Source: Bacteroidales bacterium
Lineage (GTDB): Bacteria; Bacteroidota; Bacteroidia; Bacteroidales; UBA932
NCBI GenBank assembly: GCA_012744435.1
Contig: JAAYCA010000007.1
Coordinates: 1-64,000, forward strand
DNA: 64,000 bases
Reading direction: 5' to 3'
Shown: piece after piece, positions 27,684 through 36,233 of the stretch
Numbering within the stretch: the stretch's first letter is position 1
Layout of the letters: each line of letters starts with the position of its first letter
The notes under the pieces: model-generated
The model's input: only the letters and a program-made list of their open reading frames with translations
Told to the model about the DNA's origin: nothing
Database searches by the model: none
Program-made: the position numbers and the translations under genes

Positions 27684-30410
27684 ATGTTTGAAATGAAAAA
27701 ACGCGTCTATCGTTTCGGCGGAAAGACCGCCGAAGGCGATGGCAGTATGCGTGAGCTCCTGGGTGGAAAGGGAGCGAATCTGGCCGAGATGAGCAAACTC
27801 GGCATGCCGGTCCCTGCCGGCTTCACGATTACGACGGAGTGCTGCGCCGAATACTATGAGCTCGGCGGCGGTTACACCGAGGATCTCAAGATGGAGGTGC
27901 GTGGCGCCTTGAATGCCACGGAAGCCCTGATGGGCAGAAAATTCGGCGATCCCAACGACCCGCTTCTGGTGAGCTGCCGCTCCGGTGCCCGCTCTTCGAT
28001 GCCGGGCATGATGGATACCATCCTCAACATCGGTCTGTGCTCCGCGACGATTCCGGGCATGATCAAAAAGACCGGCAATCCCCGTTTCGTGTACGACGCC
28101 TACCGGCGCCTCATCATGATGTATTCCGATGTCGTGATGGAGAAAGCCGAGGGCATCGAGCCGGAGGACGGCCAGGGTATCCGCCAGCAGCTGGACCGCA
28201 TGATGAACGAGCTGAAGGAGAAGAAAGGCTATGCTTCCGATACCGAGATTACCGCGGATGAGCTCAAGGACCTCTGCGTGAAATTCAAGAAGAAGGTCAA
28301 GGAGGTACTTGGCGTCGAATTCCCCGACACGGCCCAGGACCAGCTGTGGGGATCCATCGGCGGCGTCTTCAAGTCGTGGAACGGCAAGCGTGCCATCGCG
28401 TATCGCCGTATCGAAAAGATTCCTGATGACTGGGGCACGGCCGTCAACGTCCAGTCCATGGTGTTCGGCAACATGGGCGATACCTCCGCCACCGGCGTGG
28501 CTTTCTCCCGCAACCCGGCCAACGGCGACAACCGTTTCTACGGTGAGTGGCTGATCAACGCCCAGGGTGAAGACGTGGTCGCGGGTATCCGTACCCCGAA
28601 TCCGCTTAACGAAGCCACCAAGAACGACCATAACCGCAAGCTTGAATCGCTCGAAAAAGCGATGCCGAAGGTTTATGAGGAACTCGACGGTATCCGCAAG
28701 CGTCTGGAAAATCATTTCCATGACATGCAGGACATCGAGTTCACGATCCAGGAGGGCACCCTGTGGATGCTGCAGTGCCGTATCGGCAAGCGCACCGGTC
28801 TCGCTGCCCTGCAGATGGCCGTGGACATGCTCGACGAAGGCATGATCGACGAGAAGACCTGTGTGATGCGCGTCAGCCCGTCCCAGCTCGACGAGGTACT
28901 GCATCCGATTCTCAATCCCGTCTCCGAAAAGAGTGCGAAGGTCATCGCCAAGGGTCTGCCCGCTTCTCCGGGCGGAGCTGTCGGTACGCTGGTATTCACC
29001 TCCGAAGCGGCAATGGAAGCGGCTGCGGCCGGCAAGAAGACGATCCTCGTGCGTGAGGAGACCTCTCCGGAGGACATCCAGGGCATGCGTGCTTCCGCCG
29101 GTATCCTTACCACCCGCGGCGGTATGACCTCCCACGCCGCCCTCGTGGCGCGCGGTTGGGGCAAGTGCTGCATCGTGGGCTGTGAGTCCATGAAGATCAA
29201 CCTCGCGGAGAAGTCGCTTACCTTCACCGGCGACAAGAAGGTTTATAAGGAAGGCGACTGGATTTCCCTCAACGGTTCCAAGGGCTGTGTCTATGCGAAG
29301 CGGATCGAGATGATGGATGCGAGCGAGAACCCCACTTTCCTGCGCTTCATGAGCATTGTGGACAAGTACCGCCGTCTGGGCGTACGTACCAATGCCGACA
29401 CTCCGGAGGATGCCCAGAAGGCCCTTGACTTCGGCGCCGAAGGCATCGGTCTCTTCCGCATCGAGCACATGTTCTACGGCAAGAACTCCGACACCCCGCT
29501 GGCCAAGCTCCGCAAGATGATTCTCTGTGCCACGGACCGTGAGCGCAAGGACGCCCTTGCCGAACTCGAGCCGTTCATCAAGGCTTCCGTCAAGAGCACC
29601 CTCCGTGTGATGGACGGCAAGCCGGTCGTGTTCCGTCTGCTGGATCCGCCGCTCCACGAGTTCGTCCCGACGACCAAGGAAAAGACGGCGGAGGTCGCCA
29701 AGGAGCTGGGTATCAGCGCCGCCGAGGTGGCCCGCCGCGGTGCGACCCTCCACGAAGTCAACCCGATGATGGGTCTGCGCGGCGTGCGTCTGCACGTGAC
29801 CTACCCGCTCATCGCCGAGACGCAGTACCGCGCCATTTTCAACGCCGTCGCGGAGCTTTCCCACGAGGGATTCCACCCGCAGCCCGAGATCATGATTCCG
29901 GTCACGGTCTCCGCCCGCGAGCTGGGCTTCCAGAGAGCCATCTGCGAGCGCATCAAAGCTGAGGTCGAGGTGCATCACGAGATGATCATCACCTACAAGT
30001 TCGGCACGATGATCGAGATTCCGCGCGCCGCCCTGACCGGCGACAGAATGGCCCGCACCGCGGAGTTCTTCTCCTTCGGTACCAACGATCTCACCCAGAT
30101 GACCTTCGGTTTCTCCCGCGACGACGTCGGCACCTTCATGGGCAACTACCTCGGCCATAAGATCATCGACGCCGATCCGTTCCAGACCATCGACACCAAG
30201 GCTGTCGGCAAACTGGTCGAGATCGGAATCCAGACCGGTCGTTCCCGTCGTCCGGAGCTGAAGTGCGGCGTCTGCGGCGAGCACGGCGGCGACCCTGACT
30301 CCATCGCCTTCTTCAACAAGATCGGCGTGGACTACGTCAGCTGCTCTCCGTTCCGTGTGCCCATCGCCCGCCTTTCCGCGGCCCAAAGCGCCATCAGGCA
30401 GGCGGAGTAA
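27684..30410 (+). CDS. ppdK: Pyruvate, phosphate dikinase
   Basis: GGKGANLAEMSKLGMPVPAGFTITTECC, GILTTRGGMTSHAALVARGWGKCCIVGC (catalytic His), LKCGVCGEHGGDPDSIAFF. Confidence 0.97.
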   Translation: MFEMKKRVYRFGGKTAEGDGSMRELLGGKGANLAEMSKLGMPVPAGFTITTECCAEYYELGGGYTEDLKMEVRGALNATEALMGRKFGDPNDPLLVSCRSGARSSMPGMMDTILNIGLCSATIPGMIKKTGNPRFVYDAYRRLIMMYSDVVMEKAEGIEPEDGQGIRQQLDRMMNELKEKKGYASDTEITADELKDLCVKFKKKVKEVLGVEFPDTAQDQLWGSIGGVFKSWNGKRAIAYRRIEKIPDDWGTAVNVQSMVFGNMGDTSATGVAFSRNPANGDNRFYGEWLINAQGEDVVAGIRTPNPLNEATKNDHNRKLESLEKAMPKVYEELDGIRKRLENHFHDMQDIEFTIQEGTLWMLQCRIGKRTGLAALQMAVDMLDEGMIDEKTCVMRVSPSQLDEVLHPILNPVSEKSAKVIAKGLPASPGGAVGTLVFTSEAAMEAAAAGKKTILVREETSPEDIQGMRASAGILTTRGGMTSHAALVARGWGKCCIVGCESMKINLAEKSLTFTGDKKVYKEGDWISLNGSKGCVYAKRIEMMDASENPTFLRFMSIVDKYRRLGVRTNADTPEDAQKALDFGAEGIGLFRIEHMFYGKNSDTPLAKLRKMILCATDRERKDALAELEPFIKASVKSTLRVMDGKPVVFRLLDPPLHEFVPTTKEKTAEVAKELGISAAEVARRGATLHEVNPMMGLRGVRLHVTYPLIAETQYRAIFNAVAELSHEGFHPQPEIMIPVTVSARELGFQRAICERIKAEVEVHHEMIITYKFGTMIEIPRAALTGDRMARTAEFFSFGTNDLTQMTFGFSRDDVGTFMGNYLGHKIIDADPFQTIDTKAVGKLVEIGIQTGRSRRPELKCGVCGEHGGDPDSIAFFNKIGVDYVSCSPFRVPIARLSAAQSAIRQAE

Positions 30411-30423
30411 GCGATTCCGCCGT

Positions 30424-30492
30424 AACGGCAACTGTCCCCCGGATGCTGAGAAAGAACCCTTTCGGGAAAAGCATCCGGGGGACAGTTCCGTT
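30424..30492. repeat. Long imperfect inverted repeat (REP/BIME-like) between ppdK and the DUF389 gene
   Basis: AACTGTCCCCCGGATGCT (30430-30447) is perfectly complementary to AGCATCCGGGGGACAGTT (30470-30487). Outer AACGG/CCGTT extends the stem past one bulge; inner GAAAG/CTTTC stem in the loop; no following T tract. Confidence 0.85.
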
Positions 30493-30542
30493 CCGGGCTT
30501 CCGTCCCAGTAACGGTCAAGTCGGCATCAGCCGGCCGGCCCC

Positions 30543-31883
30543 TTATTGGGTTGTGATAACCCTGACATCATCCACGGAGAGGCGGACGCGGAGCCACTGC
30601 TCGAGACGCTTGCTCTCCGTTTCTTTGAGCGGAATGCCGCTGCGGACGATGGCGATGACGGCCGGACGGGCGGTGCCGCTCTCCGCGTCTATGCTCTCGC
30701 CGATCGTCAGCGTCACCTCCTGCACTCCGGAGTACTGCGCGGCGATCTCGCGGGTAATCAGGGCGGAGGGCAGTTGCCGGGCCTGAAGGAAATCGATGGT
30801 GGCCGACAGGGAATCGACCTGTCCCTTCAAGGCGTCGACCTGCCGGTTGTGGCCGTCGAGAATACCCCGGATGATTTCGGATTCGCTCATCGTTTCACCC
30901 TGGAAGGCGGCGTCTTCGTGGAGGATGATCTGGCTGCGGGTGATGCCGGCTTCTTCCGCGTCGAGGTAAATCCGTTCGCGGGCGGAGGTCTCCATCCGCT
31001 CGCCCGCCAGGTAAATATCCAGTTTATGCGGACGATCCTCGAGATTGACTTTGTAGTCGTAGATGTAGCTCTTGCCGAGGCTCTTGTTCTGCATGACCAG
31101 TTTCTGTGCGCTGCGGGCGAAATTATTGTCCTGGATCATCCGGACGGCGGAATAAACGATCGGTACCAGCAGAATGACGAGGATGACGGAAATCCAGCGG
31201 GCACTGCGCCGGGCACGGGCGTCGTCCGTCCCGATGGCGGAAGGGAAATGCAGGTACTTGACCGTGAAGAACGTGGCCAGGGTGATGAACACCGTGTTGA
31301 TGATGAAGAGGTAGAGGGCGCCGAAGATGAAGCGCGACTCCATGTGTGCAATGCCGTAGCCGACCGTGCACAGCGGCGGCATCAGCGCCGTGGCAATGGC
31401 CACGCCCGGAATTACAGTGCCGCCCTTGTCCTTCCGGGAAGTCTCCAGAATGCCGGCGAAGCCGCCGAACAGGGCGATGAACACGTCGTAGATCGTGGGG
31501 TTGGTACGCGCCAGCAGTTCCGTCTGCTGCTCCAGCTGGAGGGGGGAGATCAGGTAGAAGATCGTGGAGGCGAGGATACTGATCACCACCATCACGGCGA
31601 AGTTCTTGAGCGCGTCCTTGACGAGCATGGTGTCGTTGGTGCCCAGTCCGAGGCCGAAACCGAGGATCGGTCCCATCAGCGGGGAGATAAGCATGGCGCC
31701 GATGATGACCGGGATGGAGTTGAGGTTCAGGCCCACCGAGGCGATGATGATGGCGCAGGCAAGGATGAAGACATTGGGCCCGCGGAACGCCACGCTGCCC
31801 CGGATGTTCGCCGAGGCCGCCTCTGCGTCCACTCGGTCGCGCATGTTGACCAGCGACCGGAAGAAATTTGCAACCTTGTTCAT
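30543..31883 (-). CDS. DUF389 domain-containing membrane protein with C-terminal extension
   Basis: SVGLNLNSIPVIIGAMLISPLMGPILGFGLGLGTND is characteristic of DUF389 (TIGR00341-type); multiple TMs. Confidence 0.88.
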   Translation of the reverse strand: MNKVANFFRSLVNMRDRVDAEAASANIRGSVAFRGPNVFILACAIIIASVGLNLNSIPVIIGAMLISPLMGPILGFGLGLGTNDTMLVKDALKNFAVMVVISILASTIFYLISPLQLEQQTELLARTNPTIYDVFIALFGGFAGILETSRKDKGGTVIPGVAIATALMPPLCTVGYGIAHMESRFIFGALYLFIINTVFITLATFFTVKYLHFPSAIGTDDARARRSARWISVILVILLVPIVYSAVRMIQDNNFARSAQKLVMQNKSLGKSYIYDYKVNLEDRPHKLDIYLAGERMETSARERIYLDAEEAGITRSQIILHEDAAFQGETMSESEIIRGILDGHNRQVDALKGQVDSLSATIDFLQARQLPSALITREIAAQYSGVQEVTLTIGESIDAESGTARPAVIAIVRSGIPLKETESKRLEQWLRVRLSVDDVRVITTQ

Positions 31884-31891
31884 ACGGGGGC

Positions 31892-31899
31892 AAAGATAA
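31892..31899 (-). promoter_or_regulatory. Putative -7 box (TATCTTTG) for the DUF389 gene
   Basis: CAAAGATA on +; ATG begins 9 nt downstream. Confidence 0.5.
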
Positions 31900-31927
31900 G
31901 CAAAAAACGCAAATCTCTGCAGACAGC

Positions 31928-34900
31928 CTACAGAGAACTCGGCGGGATGCCATATTTGTTCTTAAAGGCGCGGGAGAATCCGTTGAGGGTGGAAAAACCG
32001 ACCATGTAAGCCACTTCGCTGATATTGTATTCCCGGTCCAGGAGCAATCCCCTGGCGCGGCTGAGGCGGTAGCCGGTTAGGAACGCTTGCGGCGACTGCC
32101 CGGTGAGGGCCTTGACTTTGGAGAAGAGCCCGCTGCGACTGACGTTCATCTGTCCGGCCAAGTTGGATACGTTGAACTCCTCATCGCCGAGGTGCTCCTC
32201 AATGAGTGCGTACATTTTCTCGAGGAAGGCCTTGTCCCGCTTGCCGAGCTGGAGCGCGGGTAGGACCTCGCCCACATCTTGGGCGGTCTTGTCCGTAAGC
32301 GCCTTTTGGACCTTGCGGCGGGCGCGCAGCAGATTGCGGACCTGGAGCCGGAGCGCCTGCGGGTCAAAAGGCTTTTGCAGATAAGCGTCGGCACCAAGTT
32401 CGAGCCCTTCGAGTTGCGTGGCCTGACTGGCCTTGGCCGTCAGCAGGATGATGGGGATGTGGGAATACTCTTCGCTCTCCTTAATATCGCGACAGAGCTC
32501 GAAGCCGTCTTTGTAGGGCATAATGATGTCGCTGATAACCAGGTCCGGGGCGCTGATGCGGATGAAGCGCAAGGCTTCCTCGCCGTCGCCGGCCAGCATA
32601 ACGTTGTAGATTCCGCGGAAGAGGTCGTGCAGGTAAGTGCGCATCTCGATGTTATCCTCGACGATGAGCAGGCTCATCTGGCTGTCCGTGGCCTTTAGCG
32701 GCGTGGGCTCGGAAAGCTTACCGCTGGCCTCAACCGGGACTTCATGCCAGATCTCCGTATCCGAATAGGCTTCCAGCCCGGCCGGCAGCACGAAGGAAAA
32801 TACGGCACCCTGTGGTTTGTTGGCGCTGACCTTGATGGCGCCGCGGTGCAGCCGGATGAGATAGAAGACATAGTTGAGTCCGATGCCTAATCCGTCAGGA
32901 ATCTTGTTGCCCACTTGCTGGCCAATGCGCTCGAAGCGCTCAAAAATGTGTTCGAGCCGGTCCGGCGGGATACCCACCCCGGTATCGGCCACTCGGATAC
33001 GGAGGTAGGGGCCGTTGTAGCTGTCTTCGGGGAGCTCGTAGGCAGAGAGTACCTCCGGCTTGGACAACTGGACGGCATCGATCATGATAGTCCCGCCGTC
33101 CGGCGTGTATTTGAAGGCGTTGCTGATCAGGTTGAATACGATTTTGGACAGCTTGTCGCGGTCGCACCAAACGCTTAGGTCCCGGGGGAGGGATGCGTCC
33201 ACAGTCAGCTTGTGCTGCTCGCGGACGTAGTCAAAATTGCCGATGATCCCGGAGAGTAAGGCACCTGGGTCGAAACACATGACGGTCAGGTGGTCACCCT
33301 CGCGGGAGAGGCGGTTGAAATTGACTACCTGCTCGGTCAGAGTCAGCATCTTTTCGCTGTTACGCTCGATCACGCGGACCAGGTACCGGTCGTGTTCGCT
33401 GAGGTCATTGTTGCGCGAGAGCTCGCGTGCAGGTCCGTAGATTAGGGATAGTGGTGTGCGGTATTCGTGCGAGATGTTCATGAAGAAGTCTGTCTTCTCG
33501 CGACTGAGCTGTTCGCTCAGCGATCGTTCAATTTCGGCATGCTCAGCGCGCTCCCGGTTGCGGCGATTGCGCCAACTAAGGTTTAGCAGGAGCAGAAGAG
33601 TGCCTAGGATTAGGAGGCTCCAGGCCGTTTTTGCCACTGGAGAGAGCCAGGGAGACGGCTTTCTGTGTAGGCGGAGCAACTCCTGCTCCTCCTGCCATGT
33701 GCCGTCAGGATCCTGGACCCTGACGAGGAAGCGGTAGCGCCCGGCCGGGAGGTTGGAATAGAAGGCCTGCGGGAAAATACCCGTTCGGGCCCACTGCGTG
33801 TCGTGACCTTCGAGCCGGAATTCGTAGGAGAGCTGCTTACCAAAGTCGAAGTCGATGGCGGAAAAGTACAGGTTTACAAGTCGCTCGTCGTGGCTCAAGA
33901 CCAGTTCGCCGGCGGGGATTTCCACGGGTTCATTGTTGACCAGCAGGGCATCCAGCGATACTTGTCGCCGGCTGACGGGTTCCTGCACCCACGGATCGAC
34001 CACGACCAAGTGGCCGTTGGCGCCGAAGACAAGATTGCCGGAACTGTTGCGGGTAACGGCGTTGTTGGCGAAATCGACGCTCTCCTGCCCGCCGACGGGG
34101 ATACCCTGGATCCGGGAGAAGTCTTGCCAAATGAGGGCCAAGTCGTTACGCATGCTTACCCAGATACCGCTTTCGTCCGGCAAGATGGAGCGAATGGCGT
34201 TATCGGGCAGGCCGTCCTTAACCGTAATCCTTACACTCGACTGATCTGTGGGGTTGTAGCAGACCAGGCCCGCGCTCGAGGAGCCAATCCACAAGCGCCC
34301 GTCCGTGTCTTCCGCCAGGCAGGCGGGAGCAGGAATATAGACGGGAACCTCGAGAAACTGGCCGTCTCGGGTGTATTGGTAGATGTGATCCTCGTCGATG
34401 AAATAGGTCTTCCCGCTCAAGGTTGAGAAGACGCGCCAAAACTCGGCTGGACGGCTGATGGGACGGCTGGTTCGCTCCCCGTCCCGGATGGTGTGGATGC
34501 GGCCGTCCTGGATGAAGCACAGGTTGCCTTCTTCGTCCTCCCAAGTGGCGCGGGCGCCGGTTGCCGGCCAGCGGCGCTCCTCGACCATGCGGCCAGACTG
34601 CAACTTGTATAGTAGCAGTGTATCGTAATTGAGGATGAGCCAGAATCTCCCGGCACGGTCCAAACGGAGGTGCGTGATACTCTTGTCGGATGCGGGCAAA
34701 GCGGGGGTGATGTCCTGGGTCTCCCCGGAGCGGGTATTGACCAGAAGGATCCGCTGCCTTGTCTGGACGATAACCGTGTCGTCCGCCCATGAGATCACGC
34801 GGGCGACGGCATCCCTGGCCCCCGTGTCCGGTAGGCGGATGATATCCTGAGTGGAGGCGAAGGACCGGTGCCGGAGCTCGCCCTGGCCGGTGGCGATCCA

Positions 34901-35932
34901 GAAATGCTCTGCGGTTAGCAGGTAGACGGGTTGGCCGGAGAAATCCGGAGATAATTTATCCCAGATTGGCTCAAGCCGCTTCCCTTCCGTGTCGAGCATA
35001 TAGTAGCCCCCGCCCGTTAGCCCATAGATGATGTCGGAGCTGCCCGGAACGGACTGCACGAAACTGACAGCTCCATCCGTCCCCCTTCTATTATCCTCTA
35101 GCAGTCGTCCCCAGAAAGGTTCCGGGGCCCCGTCCGGGCTCCAACTCTGCAGGCCGGCGTCGGTGGCTGCAAATAGGACTCCGTCCGGGGTGAGAGCCAG
35201 ATCGTTGATGCGGGTGGAGCGCTGAACGTTCTGCAGCCGCACGAGGTTGAAATCCCAGTTTAGGACGGCGATCTGCGGCTGGTTGTTGCGGGCGGCATAG
35301 ACCAAACCATGCGCCTCGTCGGCGAGCAGGTGCGTGCAGTAAAAGAACTGTGGTTGGTCGAACACGGTCCTGCTTGTCCCGTCAGCCTTGTCGTAGAGAT
35401 ATAGCCCCAGCGGTCCGGCATACAGCAGTCGATCCCCGCTGAAGTTGAGGATAGCGGTGACGGGGGAGAATCTCGGGTAGGGGCGGCGGATCACTTGGCC
35501 GTCATGGATGAGGTTGAGGCCGCTCTCCGTGCCTACCCATAGGCGGCCTTCCGTGTCCGGACAAAGGGAGAAGATGCGATCGGAACTCAACCCGGTGCTG
35601 TCCGCCATGCTGTATATTTTATAGGTGGAGCCGTTGTAGCGGTTGAGCCCGCGGCGGGTGCCGATCCACAGATAACCGTCCTCGTCCTGCACCAGGGCCG
35701 TGATGGTGGGATTCGATCGCTCCGAACTCACGGAAAGGAGATGGGTCTGCGCCGGGAGTTTTCCACAAAGGGCCATGGCGGCGATCAGGATAAGTAACGG
35801 TTTTTTTATGCGCCGGGTTGAATTGCAATGGTAAAGATAGTGAAAATGTCTGGGGAATAGCAGGATTCTGCCAAAAGCTATCTCATTTACTCTATTTTGG
35901 ACGTTCGGTAGAACTTTCTGTCGATTTCGCAC
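31928..35932 (-). CDS. Hybrid two-component system regulator (HTCS: propeller sensor, Y_Y_Y, histidine kinase, receiver, AraC HTH)
   Basis: Two-component propeller repeats (DEDGYLWIGTRRGLNRYNG, GRLWVGTESGL), kinase H-box FFMNISHEYRTPLSLIYGPA, receiver (LLIVEDNIEMRTYL...DLVISDIIMPYKDGFELC), AraC C-terminus. Start uncertain: track start 35932, possible ATA at 35809, internal ATG at 35776. Confidence 0.92.
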   Translation of the reverse strand: MRNRQKVLPNVQNRVNEIAFGRILLFPRHFHYLYHCNSTRRIKKPLLILIAAMALCGKLPAQTHLLSVSSERSNPTITALVQDEDGYLWIGTRRGLNRYNGSTYKIYSMADSTGLSSDRIFSLCPDTEGRLWVGTESGLNLIHDGQVIRRPYPRFSPVTAILNFSGDRLLYAGPLGLYLYDKADGTSRTVFDQPQFFYCTHLLADEAHGLVYAARNNQPQIAVLNWDFNLVRLQNVQRSTRINDLALTPDGVLFAATDAGLQSWSPDGAPEPFWGRLLEDNRRGTDGAVSFVQSVPGSSDIIYGLTGGGYYMLDTEGKRLEPIWDKLSPDFSGQPVYLLTAEHFWIATGQGELRHRSFASTQDIIRLPDTGARDAVARVISWADDTVIVQTRQRILLVNTRSGETQDITPALPASDKSITHLRLDRAGRFWLILNYDTLLLYKLQSGRMVEERRWPATGARATWEDEEGNLCFIQDGRIHTIRDGERTSRPISRPAEFWRVFSTLSGKTYFIDEDHIYQYTRDGQFLEVPVYIPAPACLAEDTDGRLWIGSSSAGLVCYNPTDQSSVRITVKDGLPDNAIRSILPDESGIWVSMRNDLALIWQDFSRIQGIPVGGQESVDFANNAVTRNSSGNLVFGANGHLVVVDPWVQEPVSRRQVSLDALLVNNEPVEIPAGELVLSHDERLVNLYFSAIDFDFGKQLSYEFRLEGHDTQWARTGIFPQAFYSNLPAGRYRFLVRVQDPDGTWQEEQELLRLHRKPSPWLSPVAKTAWSLLILGTLLLLLNLSWRNRRNRERAEHAEIERSLSEQLSREKTDFFMNISHEYRTPLSLIYGPARELSRNNDLSEHDRYLVRVIERNSEKMLTLTEQVVNFNRLSREGDHLTVMCFDPGALLSGIIGNFDYVREQHKLTVDASLPRDLSVWCDRDKLSKIVFNLISNAFKYTPDGGTIMIDAVQLSKPEVLSAYELPEDSYNGPYLRIRVADTGVGIPPDRLEHIFERFERIGQQVGNKIPDGLGIGLNYVFYLIRLHRGAIKVSANKPQGAVFSFVLPAGLEAYSDTEIWHEVPVEASGKLSEPTPLKATDSQMSLLIVEDNIEMRTYLHDLFRGIYNVMLAGDGEEALRFIRISAPDLVISDIIMPYKDGFELCRDIKESEEYSHIPIILLTAKASQATQLEGLELGADAYLQKPFDPQALRLQVRNLLRARRKVQKALTDKTAQDVGEVLPALQLGKRDKAFLEKMYALIEEHLGDEEFNVSNLAGQMNVSRSGLFSKVKALTGQSPQAFLTGYRLSRARGLLLDREYNISEVAYMVGFSTLNGFSRAFKNKYGIPPSSL

Positions 35933-36044
35933 TCTCTGTGTACACCTAGACGCATTTCAGATTGGTTTCGGCGCGTTCCCCGGGTGGCTATATTGTAACT
36001 TTACAAATGTATAACCACTACAAAATGCACGTAACCGATTCGCC

Positions 36045-36233
36045 ATGTTATCGACCAGTCCCCGCAGACTGATTTCCATCGCTCTTCTGACAGTGGTGCT
36101 CTGCCTATGTGCACATGGGCTCAGCGGAAGTAGCTCCAATCCGGCCGTTCGGTCGCAGCAGGGCTTGCTCCCGCACAATCTTGAAACACTTTCCTTCAAC
36201 CAATTTTATATTAACCAAAAATTAATCGTATGA
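36045..36233 (+). CDS. Possible small ORF upstream of and overlapping susC (62 aa, signal-peptide-like)
   Basis: MLSTSPRRLISIALLTVVLCLCAHGLSG...; its stop overlaps the susC ATG (ATGA at 36230-36233). Confidence 0.3.
   Translation: MLSTSPRRLISIALLTVVLCLCAHGLSGSSSNPAVRSQQGLLPHNLETLSFNQFYINQKLIV

Noticed and set aside
27675-30431. 918-aa minus-strand ORF opposite ppdK
   Set aside because: Shadow ORF of a clearly conserved PPDK gene; His/Asp/Leu-rich translation with no recognisable domain.
35957-36199. 80-aa minus-strand ORF in the HTCS-susC intergenic region
   Set aside because: Covers the likely promoter region, no signal peptide or recognisable domain; not supported.
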